57,609 bases of DNA, taken from NCBI GenBank assembly GCA_028287745.1, contig JAQBPB010000062.1:1-57609 (forward strand), in the 5' to 3' direction. This stretch comes from Chloroflexota bacterium (GTDB taxonomy: Bacteria > Chloroflexota > Chloroflexia > Chloroheliales > Chloroheliaceae). The translations under genes were made by a program, and so were the position numbers. The notes beneath the pieces were generated by a model, which made no database searches, was not told the DNA's origin, and was given only the letters and a program-made list of their open reading frames with translations. Shown one piece after another: positions 1 to 10,200 of this stretch; positions within the stretch are counted from its first letter, which is position 1, and each line of letters begins with the position of its first letter.

Positions 1-806
1 ACCGGCGTGCGGGCCGGGGCTGCCGGAAAGCGGCCGGGCAGCGGTCCCGTACCAACCGGGCTTCGCATGCCCGCGCCTGTGGCCTGGTCAATCTGCCGGG
101 TCAGTACTACCAGCCCTGCCGAAAGAAACCCATATATTATGCGGGCAGTTTCGAAATCGCCCAGGCCGGTCAACTGGGCCGTCTGCTTGATACTGCTGGT
201 GCCGTTTATCCGGGCAAAGACGCGCCATTCATCGGGCGTAAGGTTGACCCCCTTGGCCTTCTCATGGGGGCGGTCGCTGAAGCGCACAATTACATCCAGG
301 CTGGGGATGCGGTCGCGAATCCTGGCCCACTCGTCAATCCGGCGGGTGCCTTCCATTATTAAATTCTCAATCGAAAGGGGAATGATTACGCTTTCGGTAG
401 GCGGGGCCAGTTCCGGCTCAAACCGGAAATCTCCCTCTTGCCAGCCGAACAGGCCGTAAGTAATTTCTTCGATTTGCATCCGGACACATTTATGAATCTC
501 GGCCATGGTGACCATGCCGTGTTCGACCATAATCTGGCCCAGCGGTTTATTTAGTTCCTGGGTATGCTGCAATTGCAGGGCAAAATTGCACTGTTCCCGG
601 CTTATCCGGCCCATGCGCACCAGGATATCACCAATTCGTTCGTCCTGGTTGAAGTGGGTTGCGTAGACCAGCTTTCCATTATTGAAATATAATTCGGCCC
701 GGTCGCCCGGCTTTTGCAAGGTAAGCCGCCCGGTTTTAGAGCCCCGGTCCACCAGGTAGAGAAATTCGGAGAGACCAAAATCTCTCAAGTTACCGACCAG
801 CGCCAT
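1..806 (-). CDS. DUF4388 (PATAN-type) domain protein, C-terminus cut by window edge
   Basis: The reading frame opens at an ATG at 806 and runs unbroken off the start of the window, giving about 268 residues with no stop. The N-terminus (MALVGNLRDFGLSEFLYLV...) followed by KTGRLTL and an 'LYFNNGKLVYA' strand is the signature of DUF4388/PATAN domains, which occur in signalling and gliding or type IV pilus regulators. Around residues 70-120 there is a second segment ('IGDILVRMGRISREQ', 'LGQIMVEHGMVTMAEIHKCV') like the GspE N-terminal/MshEN-like helices often fused to DUF4388. A winged-helix-like stretch follows near residues 205-245. The tail at the edge is Pro/Ala-rich. A role in signalling or motility control is family knowledge; the specific function is unknown. 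Confidence 0.8.
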   Translation of the reverse strand, partial: MALVGNLRDFGLSEFLYLVDRGSKTGRLTLQKPGDRAELYFNNGKLVYATHFNQDERIGDILVRMGRISREQCNFALQLQHTQELNKPLGQIMVEHGMVTMAEIHKCVRMQIEEITYGLFGWQEGDFRFEPELAPPTESVIIPLSIENLIMEGTRRIDEWARIRDRIPSLDVIVRFSDRPHEKAKGVNLTPDEWRVFARINGTSSIKQTAQLTGLGDFETARIIYGFLSAGLVVLTRQIDQATGAGMRSPVGTGPLPGRFPAAPARTP

Positions 807-1128
807 ATTTGGACTCCTCACGCGCGTCAGAAAAACGTGCCAGATGCAGCAAGCGGTACTAGCTTTTTAAAAGGTAATTTGATGCAATTGATTTTTTAAC
901 CGTCCAGGAAAGCCAGTTAAGTCAACATAATAATTATAGCATCGGCTTTCATGGACGGTCAATAGTACCAAAAGTCACAACTACTTACCCTGGTTGGCCC
1001 GGTCAGGGGCCATCAGGACACGGCCGGGTCATAAAAAGGCTGCCCGTCTTTGGACGGGCAGCCCGGTTCAAACCACCTTCAGGGAATTACGTTACCCGCC
1101 GGACCGGTTAGAGTCAGGCCGGGGAGGT
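807..1128. other. Intergenic region between DUF4388 gene and esterase gene
   Basis: This 322-bp stretch holds the AT-rich upstream region of the DUF4388 gene and, near 1033-1063, the terminator of the esterase gene. I see no further gene. Confidence 0.5.
1033..1063 (-). terminator. Intrinsic terminator of the esterase gene
   Basis: An 11-bp perfect stem (1038-1048 with 1053-1063) has a 4-nt loop and is followed on the minus strand by five T. It lies 66 bp past the stop codon of the hydrolase. Confidence 0.8.
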
Positions 1129-2115
1129 TCAGGCCGCTGCCTGGGCGGTATTCCGGTCAGGCGCCAGCGCCCGCCGCAGGGCATTAAAATAATCTCGCTC
1201 ATAAGCCTGTGATACCTGGGCCCTGGGGTCCAGGTTGAAGCCGTGGTACGCGCCCGGGTAAAGGTGCAGTTCGGTCGGCACCCCGGCCCGGACCAACCGC
1301 CTGGCGTATTCCAGGTCTTCTTCCAGGAACAGGTCCAGCGCTCCGACGCTGATATAGGTCGCAGGCAGGTTTGCCAGACTCTCGGCTCGGGCGGCGGCGG
1401 CATAAGGCGAAACATTCGCACTGCCCGGTTCCTGGCCCAGCAGGGCTGACCACCCAAAGTGGTTGGCTTCCCGGGTCCAGAGGAACTCGCCGGTAAAAGG
1501 GTGCGGGTCGTCCGCTGCGGCGGTCCGGTCGTCCAACATGGGGTAGATAAGCAGTTGGAAAGCCAGCGGTATTTCGCCCCGGTCGCGGGTGAGCAAGCCC
1601 AACCCGGCCGCCAGACCACCCCCGGCGCTGGCCCCACCGATGGCAATACGGTTTACATCCACGCCCAATTCCCCGGCGTTGGCGTGTAACCATTTCAAGG
1701 CGGCATAGCAATCTTCGACAGGGCCGGGATGCGTTGTTTCCGGCGCCAGGCGGTAATCTACCGACACGGCGGCACAGCCGACCGCTCCTACCATCTTCTT
1801 AACTGTGGCGTCGTCTTCGTCAGCAGTACCCAGGATATAGCCGCCGCCGTGAATCCAGAGCATAGCTGGTAAGGGGCGGGGCGCGTTTTTGGGAAGGTAT
1901 ACCAGGACACGCACATCATTGGCTCCCACGGGACCGGGCACATGGCGTTCCATCACTTCGATGTCATCATTAGCCGGCAACGATGCCCGCAGGGCCCCAA
2001 ACTGTTGGGCCAATAAGGCCCGCAATTGGGGCAAACCTTCTCGCGTGAACTGTAAAGATGGAAACTGGACAAGTAACTCGGTAAGTTCCGGATCAATTAG
2101 GTGTCTGCTACTCAT
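1129..2115 (-). CDS. Alpha/beta hydrolase, hormone-sensitive-lipase (HSL/type IV) family
   Basis: Protein of 328 residues, a normal length for HSL-family carboxylesterases, which hydrolyse short-chain acyl esters in the cytoplasm. The oxyanion-hole motif HGGGYILG is at about residues 89-96. The nucleophile elbow GASAGG puts the catalytic serine near 163. An aspartate in GALDLF (about 261) and a histidine in YHGFNL (about 291) complete the triad. The start is set at the ATG at 2115 because GAGGTG lies 5 nt upstream; a GTG two codons earlier overlaps that site. It is monocistronic with its own terminator. The substrate cannot be inferred. Confidence 0.9.
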   Translation of the reverse strand: MSSRHLIDPELTELLVQFPSLQFTREGLPQLRALLAQQFGALRASLPANDDIEVMERHVPGPVGANDVRVLVYLPKNAPRPLPAMLWIHGGGYILGTADEDDATVKKMVGAVGCAAVSVDYRLAPETTHPGPVEDCYAALKWLHANAGELGVDVNRIAIGGASAGGGLAAGLGLLTRDRGEIPLAFQLLIYPMLDDRTAAADDPHPFTGEFLWTREANHFGWSALLGQEPGSANVSPYAAAARAESLANLPATYISVGALDLFLEEDLEYARRLVRAGVPTELHLYPGAYHGFNLDPRAQVSQAYERDYFNALRRALAPDRNTAQAAA

Positions 2116-2491
2116 AATCACCTCATCGTGAAAGCAACCTTATGTTGTTTATACGGCTAAGATTGCTCCTTATATGGACTTTTGAACGACCGTTTTAAAG
2201 GGACTGACCTGTTAACGAAAATAGGCATACTAGCTGGCAGCTAGAAGTTTGCGATAACTCAAATTATAGTGGAATTTGCTTATAACAACAACAAATTTAA
2301 TAAAAAGGCCACTTTGTGGCGGTCGTTTTTGTTACTTCAGTTTCCCCGCTTCTGAATGAGCCGGGTTTTATCCGGCGCTGTATCCCCGCCGTTTCTCGTA
2401 ATACGGGCCGTATTGGCGCGTTTAATGAAAATAAGGCAGGTTGGATGTATAGTACTCAATAATTACTTCAATTAAGAGAAAGGCTAATTTT
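2116..2491. other. Intergenic region, divergent promoters presumed
   Basis: This 376-bp AT-rich stretch separates the divergent esterase and VOC genes. A short hairpin (GCCAC-TTT-GTGGC, about 2308-2320) flanked by A and T runs could be a weak terminator or operator. No gene is visible. Confidence 0.4.
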
Positions 2492-2860
2492 ATGTTTCTA
2501 GGTTTAAGGACTGTTATTTATGGCGCACCGGATTTAGCGGCGGCCAAAGCCTGGTATAGTGCTATCCTGGATTTTGAGCCGTATTTTGATCAGCCGTACT
2601 ATGTCGGCTACAACGTAGGCGGCTATGAACTGGGCCTGGACCCCAACTCCCCGGCCGGGAACGGCACTCGTTCCGGCCCGTTGTTCTACTGGGGTGTGGA
2701 CAATATAGCTACTACAATGGCCGGGCTGCTGGAAAAAGGCGCTCAAGAAGTGGAGGGTATCCAGGATGTGGGCGACGGTATCCGGGTGGCCTCAGTATGC
2801 GACCCTTTTGGAAATGTCTTTGGGATAATTGAAAACCCACATTTCAAACTGCCGGAATAA
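2492..2860 (+). CDS. VOC (glyoxalase/bleomycin-resistance fold) family protein
   Basis: Single-domain VOC protein of 122 residues. It begins 'LRTVIYGAPDLAAAKAWYS' (first beta strand and helix) and ends 'VCDPFGNVFGIIENP', the DPxGN hallmark of the last beta hairpin. VOC modules bind a divalent metal or a small ligand as dimers; members isomerise, cleave or sequester small molecules. Nothing here fixes the substrate. An AGAAAGG ribosome site lies upstream of the ATG. No operon partner is evident. Confidence 0.85.
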   Translation: MFLGLRTVIYGAPDLAAAKAWYSAILDFEPYFDQPYYVGYNVGGYELGLDPNSPAGNGTRSGPLFYWGVDNIATTMAGLLEKGAQEVEGIQDVGDGIRVASVCDPFGNVFGIIENPHFKLPE

Positions 2861-3042
2861 GCTAAACCTGGGGCTGCCCAGGCGCTTGTTCCAAAATTAT
2901 TATGACAAATTTCTTCATTTAGCTTAAAATAGTGGCGGGTTTGTTTAGCCTAAGACTTATTAAATTAAACCTGAAGGAGCCTTTTTGGGGATTTTAAGTA
3001 TTCCGGCCAGAATTGGAAAAATTAACACAACCTTCTGTGATT

Positions 3043-3852
3043 ATGTCAAGAAGTAACAACCGGCATAAAGTACAGCAGGAAATCAGGCGCATTACCGCGC
3101 ATATCCGCCCCGACCCCAGGACCACCGCTACCCTGGCCGAGCGGGACCACCTGCACGAACTTTTTTTGAGGCTGGTCCCAATTATCTATGCTTATCCGGC
3201 TCTTAGCCTGGAAGAAATACTGCGCGGCGTGGACCTCAAACTGCCCGCCGCCGAAGCCAGGTTCCTGGCTGACAGGCTGGGGTTGGTCCGCAAGAAACAG
3301 GACGTGGTCGTGGTCAGCAAAGGCGATGAAGATGTTTTGCTGCCGCTCCGGCCCGGCTTCGACCCCCGCGAGTTGCCCCTGGCAGCCCTGTGGACCGATG
3401 CCGGGTTTTACACGCCGAAAGAAAGAAGTAATGCTAACGAAACGCGCCTGCGGAAACTGGGCCTGCGCGACGGTGTTACCGGCTATGCCTCTTTCCGGGC
3501 GCTTATTCTAAACCCGGCGGTCGGCCGTCCGGCCTGGCTGGAAGGGCCGCTGGAAATTGCGCCCGCTTCCAGCTACGAGGCGGAAGCCGTGGCGGTCGAG
3601 CTGGGCTTGCTCAGCCTGGTTACCCGGCTGGAAAAAGAGCGCAATCTGCCGCCGGTGGACCAGTTCCAGGTCGTCCTTTTTTCCGACTGCCAGAGCCTGA
3701 TTACCGCCCTGAAAAAACCTCCGCCCCCGCCGGGGACCGCAGAAGCCGCCGCCGCGACCGTGGACCGCTTGCGCGACCTGGCCGGACTCTTTGCCGGTTT
3801 TCATCCTGAATGGGAAATACGCCGCCGCATCAAGCAGCGCCTGGGGCATTAG
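3043..3852 (+). CDS. Divergent RNase H-like fold protein, function unknown
   Basis: About 269 residues from the ATG at 3043; a TTG at 3013 would add 10, and neither has a clear Shine-Dalgarno. The C-terminal half carries the order expected of an RNase H-like domain: 'LWTDAGF' (Asp about 119, like the YTDGS strand), a glycine-rich hairpin 'GVTGYASFRALIL', then a helix 'YEAEAVAVELGLL' with candidate Glu about 181, then 'VVLFSDCQSLITAL' (Asp about 215, like TDSQ). The fourth acidic ligand is not obvious; the C-terminus is basic ('EIRRRIKQRLGH'). The N-terminal 100 residues are helical and unassigned. The stop overlaps the convergent lipoprotein gene by 4 bp. The domain call is inference from motif spacing; nuclease activity is uncertain. 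Confidence 0.6.
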   Translation: MSRSNNRHKVQQEIRRITAHIRPDPRTTATLAERDHLHELFLRLVPIIYAYPALSLEEILRGVDLKLPAAEARFLADRLGLVRKKQDVVVVSKGDEDVLLPLRPGFDPRELPLAALWTDAGFYTPKERSNANETRLRKLGLRDGVTGYASFRALILNPAVGRPAWLEGPLEIAPASSYEAEAVAVELGLLSLVTRLEKERNLPPVDQFQVVLFSDCQSLITALKKPPPPPGTAEAAAATVDRLRDLAGLFAGFHPEWEIRRRIKQRLGH

Positions 3853-4655
3853 ACAAAGTCGTTACGAATTATAGTCGCGTCCAGGGCATTGATTACCAGC
3901 TGCTTCTGGAGAGCGCTATTCACCAGCAAATAGGCCGGGACTCTACCCTGCGCCGAAGCCTCCAACTGCACATAAACCGTATCAAACGGCAGTTCAAGCG
4001 GCACCCCGCCGCGCTGCAGCCGGGTACTCAGGTCGTCACTATCCAGCACCCTGGACGGCTGCCACTGGCCCGCCTCACCGGGCAGCAGCGTGACCGAGCG
4101 CGAAACCGTAATTTGCTCTTTCTTATCTTTGGTGCCGGAGTCGACCGTTACCGCCCAGGTATTGGTCCCCTGCGGGACGGTAAAAAAGAACGTCCAGATA
4201 GTTTGGTCAAGCGTGAAGGTAGTCGCCTGGGCCAGCACCAACCGGGCCGCCCCGCTCACGGGGGCCATCTGGGCCGCCGCTTTGGCATAGGCGGTCTGAA
4301 AGGAAAGTTTGGTCGTGCGGAAGGTAATCAGGGATGGTCCCTGAATCGGGATGGATTGGTCGGGCCGGGGAGTCGGCGTATTGGGTGGGGCGATAGTGCG
4401 GACCAGCGGAACAGTAGCCGTCGGGAAAATAACCGGCGGCGTGTTGGTCGGTATTAAAGCGAAAACTTCGGTGGTGGGCGTAGGCGTCCGGCTGGGTAGC
4501 GGCGCAGTCACCGGGGCCGGGATAGAGTCGGACGCAATCGGGCTGCTCAGGGGAGCCTGGGTCGCGGTGGGCGCGCTCTGGTCGGAACAGGCGCTCAATA
4601 AAGAAGCGGCCAGCAGGCTACCCACCAGGATTAACTTTATAACGCCCTTTGCCAA
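3849..4655 (-). CDS. Lipoprotein with Pro/Thr-rich stalk, unknown function
   Basis: Protein of 268 residues with a type II signal: basic start, hydrophobic core, lipobox LLSAC with Cys about 23. Residues 24-105 are a low-complexity Ser/Thr/Pro/Ala stalk, typical of tethered surface proteins. The C-terminal ~150 residues look like one folded beta-rich domain; I do not recognise the family. The gene starts 4 nt after the stop of the GT39-like gene, so the two are almost certainly cotranscribed and perhaps translationally coupled. This places it in the same surface-glycan unit. A role in binding or presenting the glycan product would be inference only. Confidence 0.75.
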   Translation of the reverse strand: MAKGVIKLILVGSLLAASLLSACSDQSAPTATQAPLSSPIASDSIPAPVTAPLPSRTPTPTTEVFALIPTNTPPVIFPTATVPLVRTIAPPNTPTPRPDQSIPIQGPSLITFRTTKLSFQTAYAKAAAQMAPVSGAARLVLAQATTFTLDQTIWTFFFTVPQGTNTWAVTVDSGTKDKKEQITVSRSVTLLPGEAGQWQPSRVLDSDDLSTRLQRGGVPLELPFDTVYVQLEASAQGRVPAYLLVNSALQKQLVINALDATIIRNDFV

Positions 4656-4659
4656 ACCT

Positions 4660-7293
4660 TTATTTTCCGTTCCACTCGTAAATTAAATAGTTGTGCTGGT
4701 CGTAAATCAGCTTGAAGTTTTCGTCCGGCTTGCGGTCCAGCATGTTCCAGAAAACCCGCCGCATGCCCCACTGCCGGTTGATGTTCCGGTCGTCCAGGTT
4801 CAGGTGGTCCAGTTGAACATAGCGCGCGCCGTAGGTCCGCATAATATCTTTGACCTGGTTAAGGCTGGCATTATTGGGCGTCATAACGCTTTTGCGGTTG
4901 CTGTGAAAGCTCAGTTCCCAGACGTTGCGGCTCATCACAACCGCGTTGGCCGGGGTATTCTGTTTGAGCCAGTCTGCCGCAATCACCATCCCGGTCGGCC
5001 TGGTGTAGAGCGGCCCATCTTCCAGTAAAGCGGCCACACCCGGCACCCCGATTATTAGGAATATTGTCACAACCAGCCAGGAACCTGTTTTACGCCGGGA
5101 TTTACCGGGTTCCATTGGGTCGCTCGCGCTAATTTTATCATAGAGCCAGATCAAACCATACATACCAAACAGGTAAGCCCAGGGCAGCCAGACCAGGTAA
5201 TAGCGCGGTTCGTAGTGCCACAGGACGCTAAAAGCCAGCCAGTAGAGCAGGAAAGTGCCGCCTATCAAGCTAAACAGGCGCAAGGGCCGCCGGGGCAAAA
5301 CCAGCAGGCTCAGCACTACCAGCGCCATCAGCAAAGGCGACAGCAGTTCCCCGGCGGTTAAATGGCCGAAAAACTTGCGGAACTGGTTGGCAATGGCGTT
5401 CAGGTTAGAATCCCAACCAAACTCTAAAAGCTGTCGCGGCCCGGGCAACTCCTGGTTGGAGAAGGGCTTGAAGAGATTGTAGATATTTTCGTCAGGCGGG
5501 TTCCACTTGGTAATCCAGGCGTCCCACTGCTCGGTTGAGCGGTAGAACGACTTGAAATGCAGCAGGTTGCGCACGATGTAAGGCGAAATAACCAGCAGAG
5601 TGGCCCCGGCCCACAACAGGATGGTCCGCCAGGGCAGCCAGATTTTATTAGGCGCTAAATACTTGCGCCAGAGCAGCCAGAGGCCCAGACCCACCAGCAA
5701 TATCCCGCCGCTGGGCTTGCTTAAGAATAGCAGCCCAGCCAGCAGCCCGGCTATGGCAATCTGGAGCCAGTCGTGCAGGGGTGAAACCGGGTTGTAAAAA
5801 TTAGTTACCAGGGCTCTGAACCGGCCAGACGGAACCGGGGCCGGGGTGCTGGCTGGCTGAATTTCTGCCCCGCCCGGTTCGCCTTCATTCACCTCAACTA
5901 TTCCTGCGGCCGGGACGGGTTCCGGCTTTTTCAACTTGAAATCCAGCAGCCAGAAACAGAAGTTCAGAAAGGCCAGCAGGGTAAACGGCAAATCGTTGAT
6001 AGGGTAGGCGATGCTTTCAAAAAAGGCCGGGCTGGTTGAAAAAGCCGGGATGACCGCTACCATTGTCAGCAGGGCCGCGGCCAGGGCGGTCCGCCGGTTG
6101 AACAGTCGCGAGCCGTAGTGGAAAATGGCCCAGGCCAGCGCGATTGCCAGCAAAAGATTGGGCAGCTTGGCGGCCCAGGTTGATACCCCGAACACCAGGT
6201 AAAAAGGTACGATCAAAAACGGCTGCAAGGGCGGCCAGGTGTCGGCGGCGCGCGGCAGGTTGTATTTCTCGTAAAATTGGGCGGCGTAGTCCAGCGAGTA
6301 ACCTTTACCCTGGACGATGTTGCGGGCGGCTACGGCGTTATCGGCATAGTCGGCGTGGCCGATGTAGTCCATCTGGACAATGATACCCAGGGCGTAGAGG
6401 CTGTAAACCAGGATTCCGGCCCACAGGATATTGCGGGCCAGCCGGGGACTGTGTTCCAACTGCTCCAAAAACCGGCTCAACCCGTTACTTACGGTATCGC
6501 GCCAGGCCAGCAGGGTAACTATCGCCGCCAGTCCACCTAACCCGGCCAGGTAGAACGGGGTATACCAGAGGTTTAAACCGGAAGGGACAATCAAAGGCAG
6601 CAGGAGCCAGGGAATTAACCCGGCGCTCCCGGCCAGCGCTGCCCAGATTACCCGCTCGCCACCAACCAGCCGCAAAAGCAGCAGGCCGAGCGCGGCGCAA
6701 TATAACCAGGCCGCCAGCAGTGCTTCCAGGGGCGGACGCCGGAAAAGTGGGGTGGTAAGCAGCTTAACCTCGCTGACCTGGACGCCCAGGTAGCGGCTGT
6801 CACCCTGCGGCTGGAAAGTTTTGGATTTAATCTCTACCAGGGTCGATTCGGTTTGCGGCACCGTCCCGGCTGGTATAGCAAACTCGACCGTCTTAAAGGT
6901 CCCGTTTTCGGCCCGGCTTTCGCCGACTTTAACTTTATTTACAAAAACTTCGAATACGGGCGGGTTCTGGGCTCCCCGGATATTGAGCCGGACTGCGTTG
7001 GTCACGGCCGGGTTCAGCGAGAGCGGCACTTCCACCACGCCCACTGCCAGGTTATCCGGCAGCGGTTTTGTGCTGCCGGTCCAGCGTACCCGGGCGGGTG
7101 CCTGGCCGATTTCGTCACCTAAAAAGCCCGTGACGTAGGGGCCGTCGCCAAGTTCGCCGACTCCCAGCCGGAAGTCGCTGCGCAGGGAATAAGTTGCGAC
7201 CAGCAGCAGCCAGGCGGCCAGGGCGGTCAGGCCCAGGAAAAGCAGGGGGTTTAGACGGTTAGAATCTAGTTTCAAAAGCTTAAAAATTGACAT
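4660..7293 (-). CDS. GT39/ArnT-like membrane glycosyltransferase
   Basis: Protein of 877 residues. It opens with a membrane segment (about 16-34), followed by an extracytoplasmic beta-rich region (about 40-180), and then a polytopic membrane body with about 10-12 helices. The first large loop after the helix at about 288-305 reads 'MDYIGHADYADNAVAARNIVQGKGYSLDY', ending near 'DTWPPLQPF', the pattern of GT-C enzymes of the PMT/ArnT class with the acidic catalytic loop. Such enzymes transfer a sugar from a polyprenyl-phosphate donor to lipid, glycan or protein on the outer face of the membrane. Its start overlaps the end of the upstream GT-deacetylase gene by 14 bp. Donor and acceptor are unknown. 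Confidence 0.82.
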   Translation of the reverse strand: MSIFKLLKLDSNRLNPLLFLGLTALAAWLLLVATYSLRSDFRLGVGELGDGPYVTGFLGDEIGQAPARVRWTGSTKPLPDNLAVGVVEVPLSLNPAVTNAVRLNIRGAQNPPVFEVFVNKVKVGESRAENGTFKTVEFAIPAGTVPQTESTLVEIKSKTFQPQGDSRYLGVQVSEVKLLTTPLFRRPPLEALLAAWLYCAALGLLLLRLVGGERVIWAALAGSAGLIPWLLLPLIVPSGLNLWYTPFYLAGLGGLAAIVTLLAWRDTVSNGLSRFLEQLEHSPRLARNILWAGILVYSLYALGIIVQMDYIGHADYADNAVAARNIVQGKGYSLDYAAQFYEKYNLPRAADTWPPLQPFLIVPFYLVFGVSTWAAKLPNLLLAIALAWAIFHYGSRLFNRRTALAAALLTMVAVIPAFSTSPAFFESIAYPINDLPFTLLAFLNFCFWLLDFKLKKPEPVPAAGIVEVNEGEPGGAEIQPASTPAPVPSGRFRALVTNFYNPVSPLHDWLQIAIAGLLAGLLFLSKPSGGILLVGLGLWLLWRKYLAPNKIWLPWRTILLWAGATLLVISPYIVRNLLHFKSFYRSTEQWDAWITKWNPPDENIYNLFKPFSNQELPGPRQLLEFGWDSNLNAIANQFRKFFGHLTAGELLSPLLMALVVLSLLVLPRRPLRLFSLIGGTFLLYWLAFSVLWHYEPRYYLVWLPWAYLFGMYGLIWLYDKISASDPMEPGKSRRKTGSWLVVTIFLIIGVPGVAALLEDGPLYTRPTGMVIAADWLKQNTPANAVVMSRNVWELSFHSNRKSVMTPNNASLNQVKDIMRTYGARYVQLDHLNLDDRNINRQWGMRRVFWNMLDRKPDENFKLIYDQHNYLIYEWNGK

Positions 7294-10200
7294 TAATAGT
7301 GAGACTCTGACCTGGTTGTAAATTTGGTACCAATAATTGAGACGCCTTAAATCCGGCCGACCCAGCGGCCTGGCGGATGTTGGCTGGCATGGTTAACGTG
7401 ACGCCTTCCAGCGCGTTTTTAGCGTGGTTTGTCACTACCAGGCTGACTTTCTTGCCCTGTTCCTGCCAGTTGGCGGTTACTTCCACCTGCGAAGCATCTT
7501 CACGGAACTGGACCAGGTTGGTCACGCTATCGACCCACAGGCCCGCCACCCGCTGCTGGGTGGCGTATTGTACAACCCTTGTCCAGGCTTCCTGGTCAAC
7601 CGGGTTTACCACCGACTCGGGATGCGTCCAGATGGATCCATAGCCGCGCCGCCGGAGCAATTCGTTAATGACGCTGTAGGCGGTCGCCTCGCTGCGTTCG
7701 CCGGTTATAAGATGGTAGTCATTCAGTACCGTCAACTGGGGAACATTTTTAACCTGGTTCAAATAGAAATAGGTGTTGCACGGCCCGGCGAACTCGTTAA
7801 AAATAACTTTGTTATCGGGGGTGCGCTTGCAGTTATCAAACTGTATCTGGCCTGCATCCTGGTAACGGACCATCTGGTCCAGGTCATACAGGCGGGTGAC
7901 CGAAGTAAAACCGCGTTTGACCATGGCATTGTACCAGTCGGCTGTCAGGCTGTTGCTGGACTTCCAGGGGAAAGCAAAACTGCGCACCGGCGGGAGCTTG
8001 CGGGCTTTAGCGTAATTGAGAAAAGTGTCCATGTCGGCTGTAAATTCCTGGACCGTGGTACCACGCACATACAAATGCCCGAAGGTATGGCTTTGAATAT
8101 CCTGCCCGGCGGCGTTCAGCCGGTCGGTTTGGTCGCCAAAGTACCAGGCCGGGTGGGTCTTATAGGTGCCGTAAGGGTCCAGGCCGAACCAGGGGTTGGT
8201 CAGCCAGTAGGTGCTTTCCCAGCCGTGTTGCGGGTTGGCCCATTTATAAATCGGGTTGCCCAGGAACTGGGTCTTCTGGGTGTTGCCGTCCAGCAGATTA
8301 TAGCCGGTAGCGTAGAAAGTCCCTTTGACCTGAAAACGGTTAAAGATGTTTAGCAGGTTATCGGCCCCGTTACGCATATTCATGCCCCGGCCCACGGCAT
8401 CGTTCAGGGCAGCCGTCAGGTTCTGGGTGTTTATTTCGGTTCCGCCACCTTCATTGGTTGTGCCCTGGACCGGCACCCCGCCCTGGCTGTGAATCAGCCC
8501 GCCCATGGTGCTTTCCCAGTCGAACGAGAAAGAGAGGGCGGCCCTGGCATAATTCGGCATCGGCTCGACCCTGATCGAGTCATCGGCCAGCCCGAAGCTG
8601 CTGAGCTGACCGGCGGTCGCGGGCGTAAAGACCAGTTGCAGGTAGGCCGCGCCCGGTGGAGCCGCCCGGCTATCCAGAAAGGCCCCGCTCTTCCATTCCT
8701 GCCGTACCGATGGGACCGGCTGGTTGTCGGCGGTCTTGACCGGTTGGTGGCCGTCATCGGTCCAGACCCAATCCAGTTGACCGGCCCCGGTTCCCGTGAA
8801 CTGCAAGCGGTAGAGCTTGCCGCCCTGGACCGGCGCCCGGTAAGGTTTTAAGCTTTGCCCGGCCTGTAAGCTGACCGGGCCACTTCTGGTACATTTAAGG
8901 GGAACATCCTGCAAAAACCAGCCGTTCAACTGGCTATTGGTGCATTGAAGCTGGCCGTTATAAAGGAGGTTGTTAGAGTCGCTTACCGCAAAAGCGGGCC
9001 GGGTCGGGCCGCTCAAGAATGTAAACAACCCACCAAACAAAATTACCAGCAGCAGCGCGGCCAGGGCTTTTTGCAGGGGTTCAACTCTGGGCATAAAGCG
9101 CCATACAGCCAGGCCCAGCCCCACTAAAACCACTAACGGCAGCAGGTAAAGGACCGCCCCGAAGTTGGCAAACGGGCCCGGCGCGGCCAGCAGGTAGTAC
9201 AGGCCCACCCCGGTCGCCGCCAGGACCGGTAGCCATTTTTGCTCCAGGCGGGTCAGAAACATAAACCGTTCGTGCCAGATTGCCACCCCTACGGCCAGGG
9301 GCGGCAGCGCGCCCAGGGCGAAATCGACCTGCAACTGGCCGCCGCCCAGCGAACGCCGGACCAGGGCCACTGCGAAAGCGGCGGCAATCAGGCTAATGAG
9401 CAGGACCGTTTCCCGGCGCTTGCCGCGCTGCCCGAACAATGCCACCAGGCCCCACACCCCGAACAACAGCACAAACGGCCCGAACAGGCCCCGGCCCGGG
9501 CTGAATAAAATATCCCGGATGTTGGGCAGGCTAAAGCCGCCCAGGAATTGGCCCGTCAGCGATTGGGCGCGGCTGTCGTTCAAAAGGAAGCCATAGCTGA
9601 AAGTCCAGGGGCGGCCAAAAGCCAGCCAGTTATAGACTCCCAGCGGGAGCAGCCCTACCAACCAGCTCAGAGCCAGGGCCAGGCCCGGCCGTAAAGTTAA
9701 ACGGCGCGTCCAGAGCAAGTAAGCCGCGAAAATTGGCGTCCATAGCAGGTTGGGGTAATCTATCACGACCGCCAGCCCTAAAACCAGCCCCAGCACCGCC
9801 GCCCTGGCAGCACTTAAATTAGGATTGCCGTCTACCACCACTTCGCGCGGCAGCGGCGGCAAAGCCAGCCATAAAGCTGTTGCCAGCAAAAGCAAAGTGA
9901 AAACACCCGGCCCAAAGGTCCCGGCTTCGCGCCACAGGACCGAAGCCACTCCCAGGGTAATAATAGCGTAGTAGCTGGACTGCCGGGCCGACCCTAAACG
10001 GCGGCAGGTCGCAAACACTGCCAGCAGTACCCCGGCCCCGGCCAGGGCCAGCAGCGCCAGGCTTAATGCGGCCGGGCCGTCGGGACCGAATAAACGTCCA
10101 AGCTGGTAAAAAGGCACCGCGACTAAAGCGCTGCCCGGCGGGCCACCATAATAATAATGCCCGGCGTAGTAAGCGGTATGCAGGGCGTTGGCCGGGGAAG

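Noticed and set aside
7424..8353. A 309-codon plus-strand open frame
   Set aside because: Antisense to the conserved deacetylase half of the fusion protein; composition atypical and no domain.
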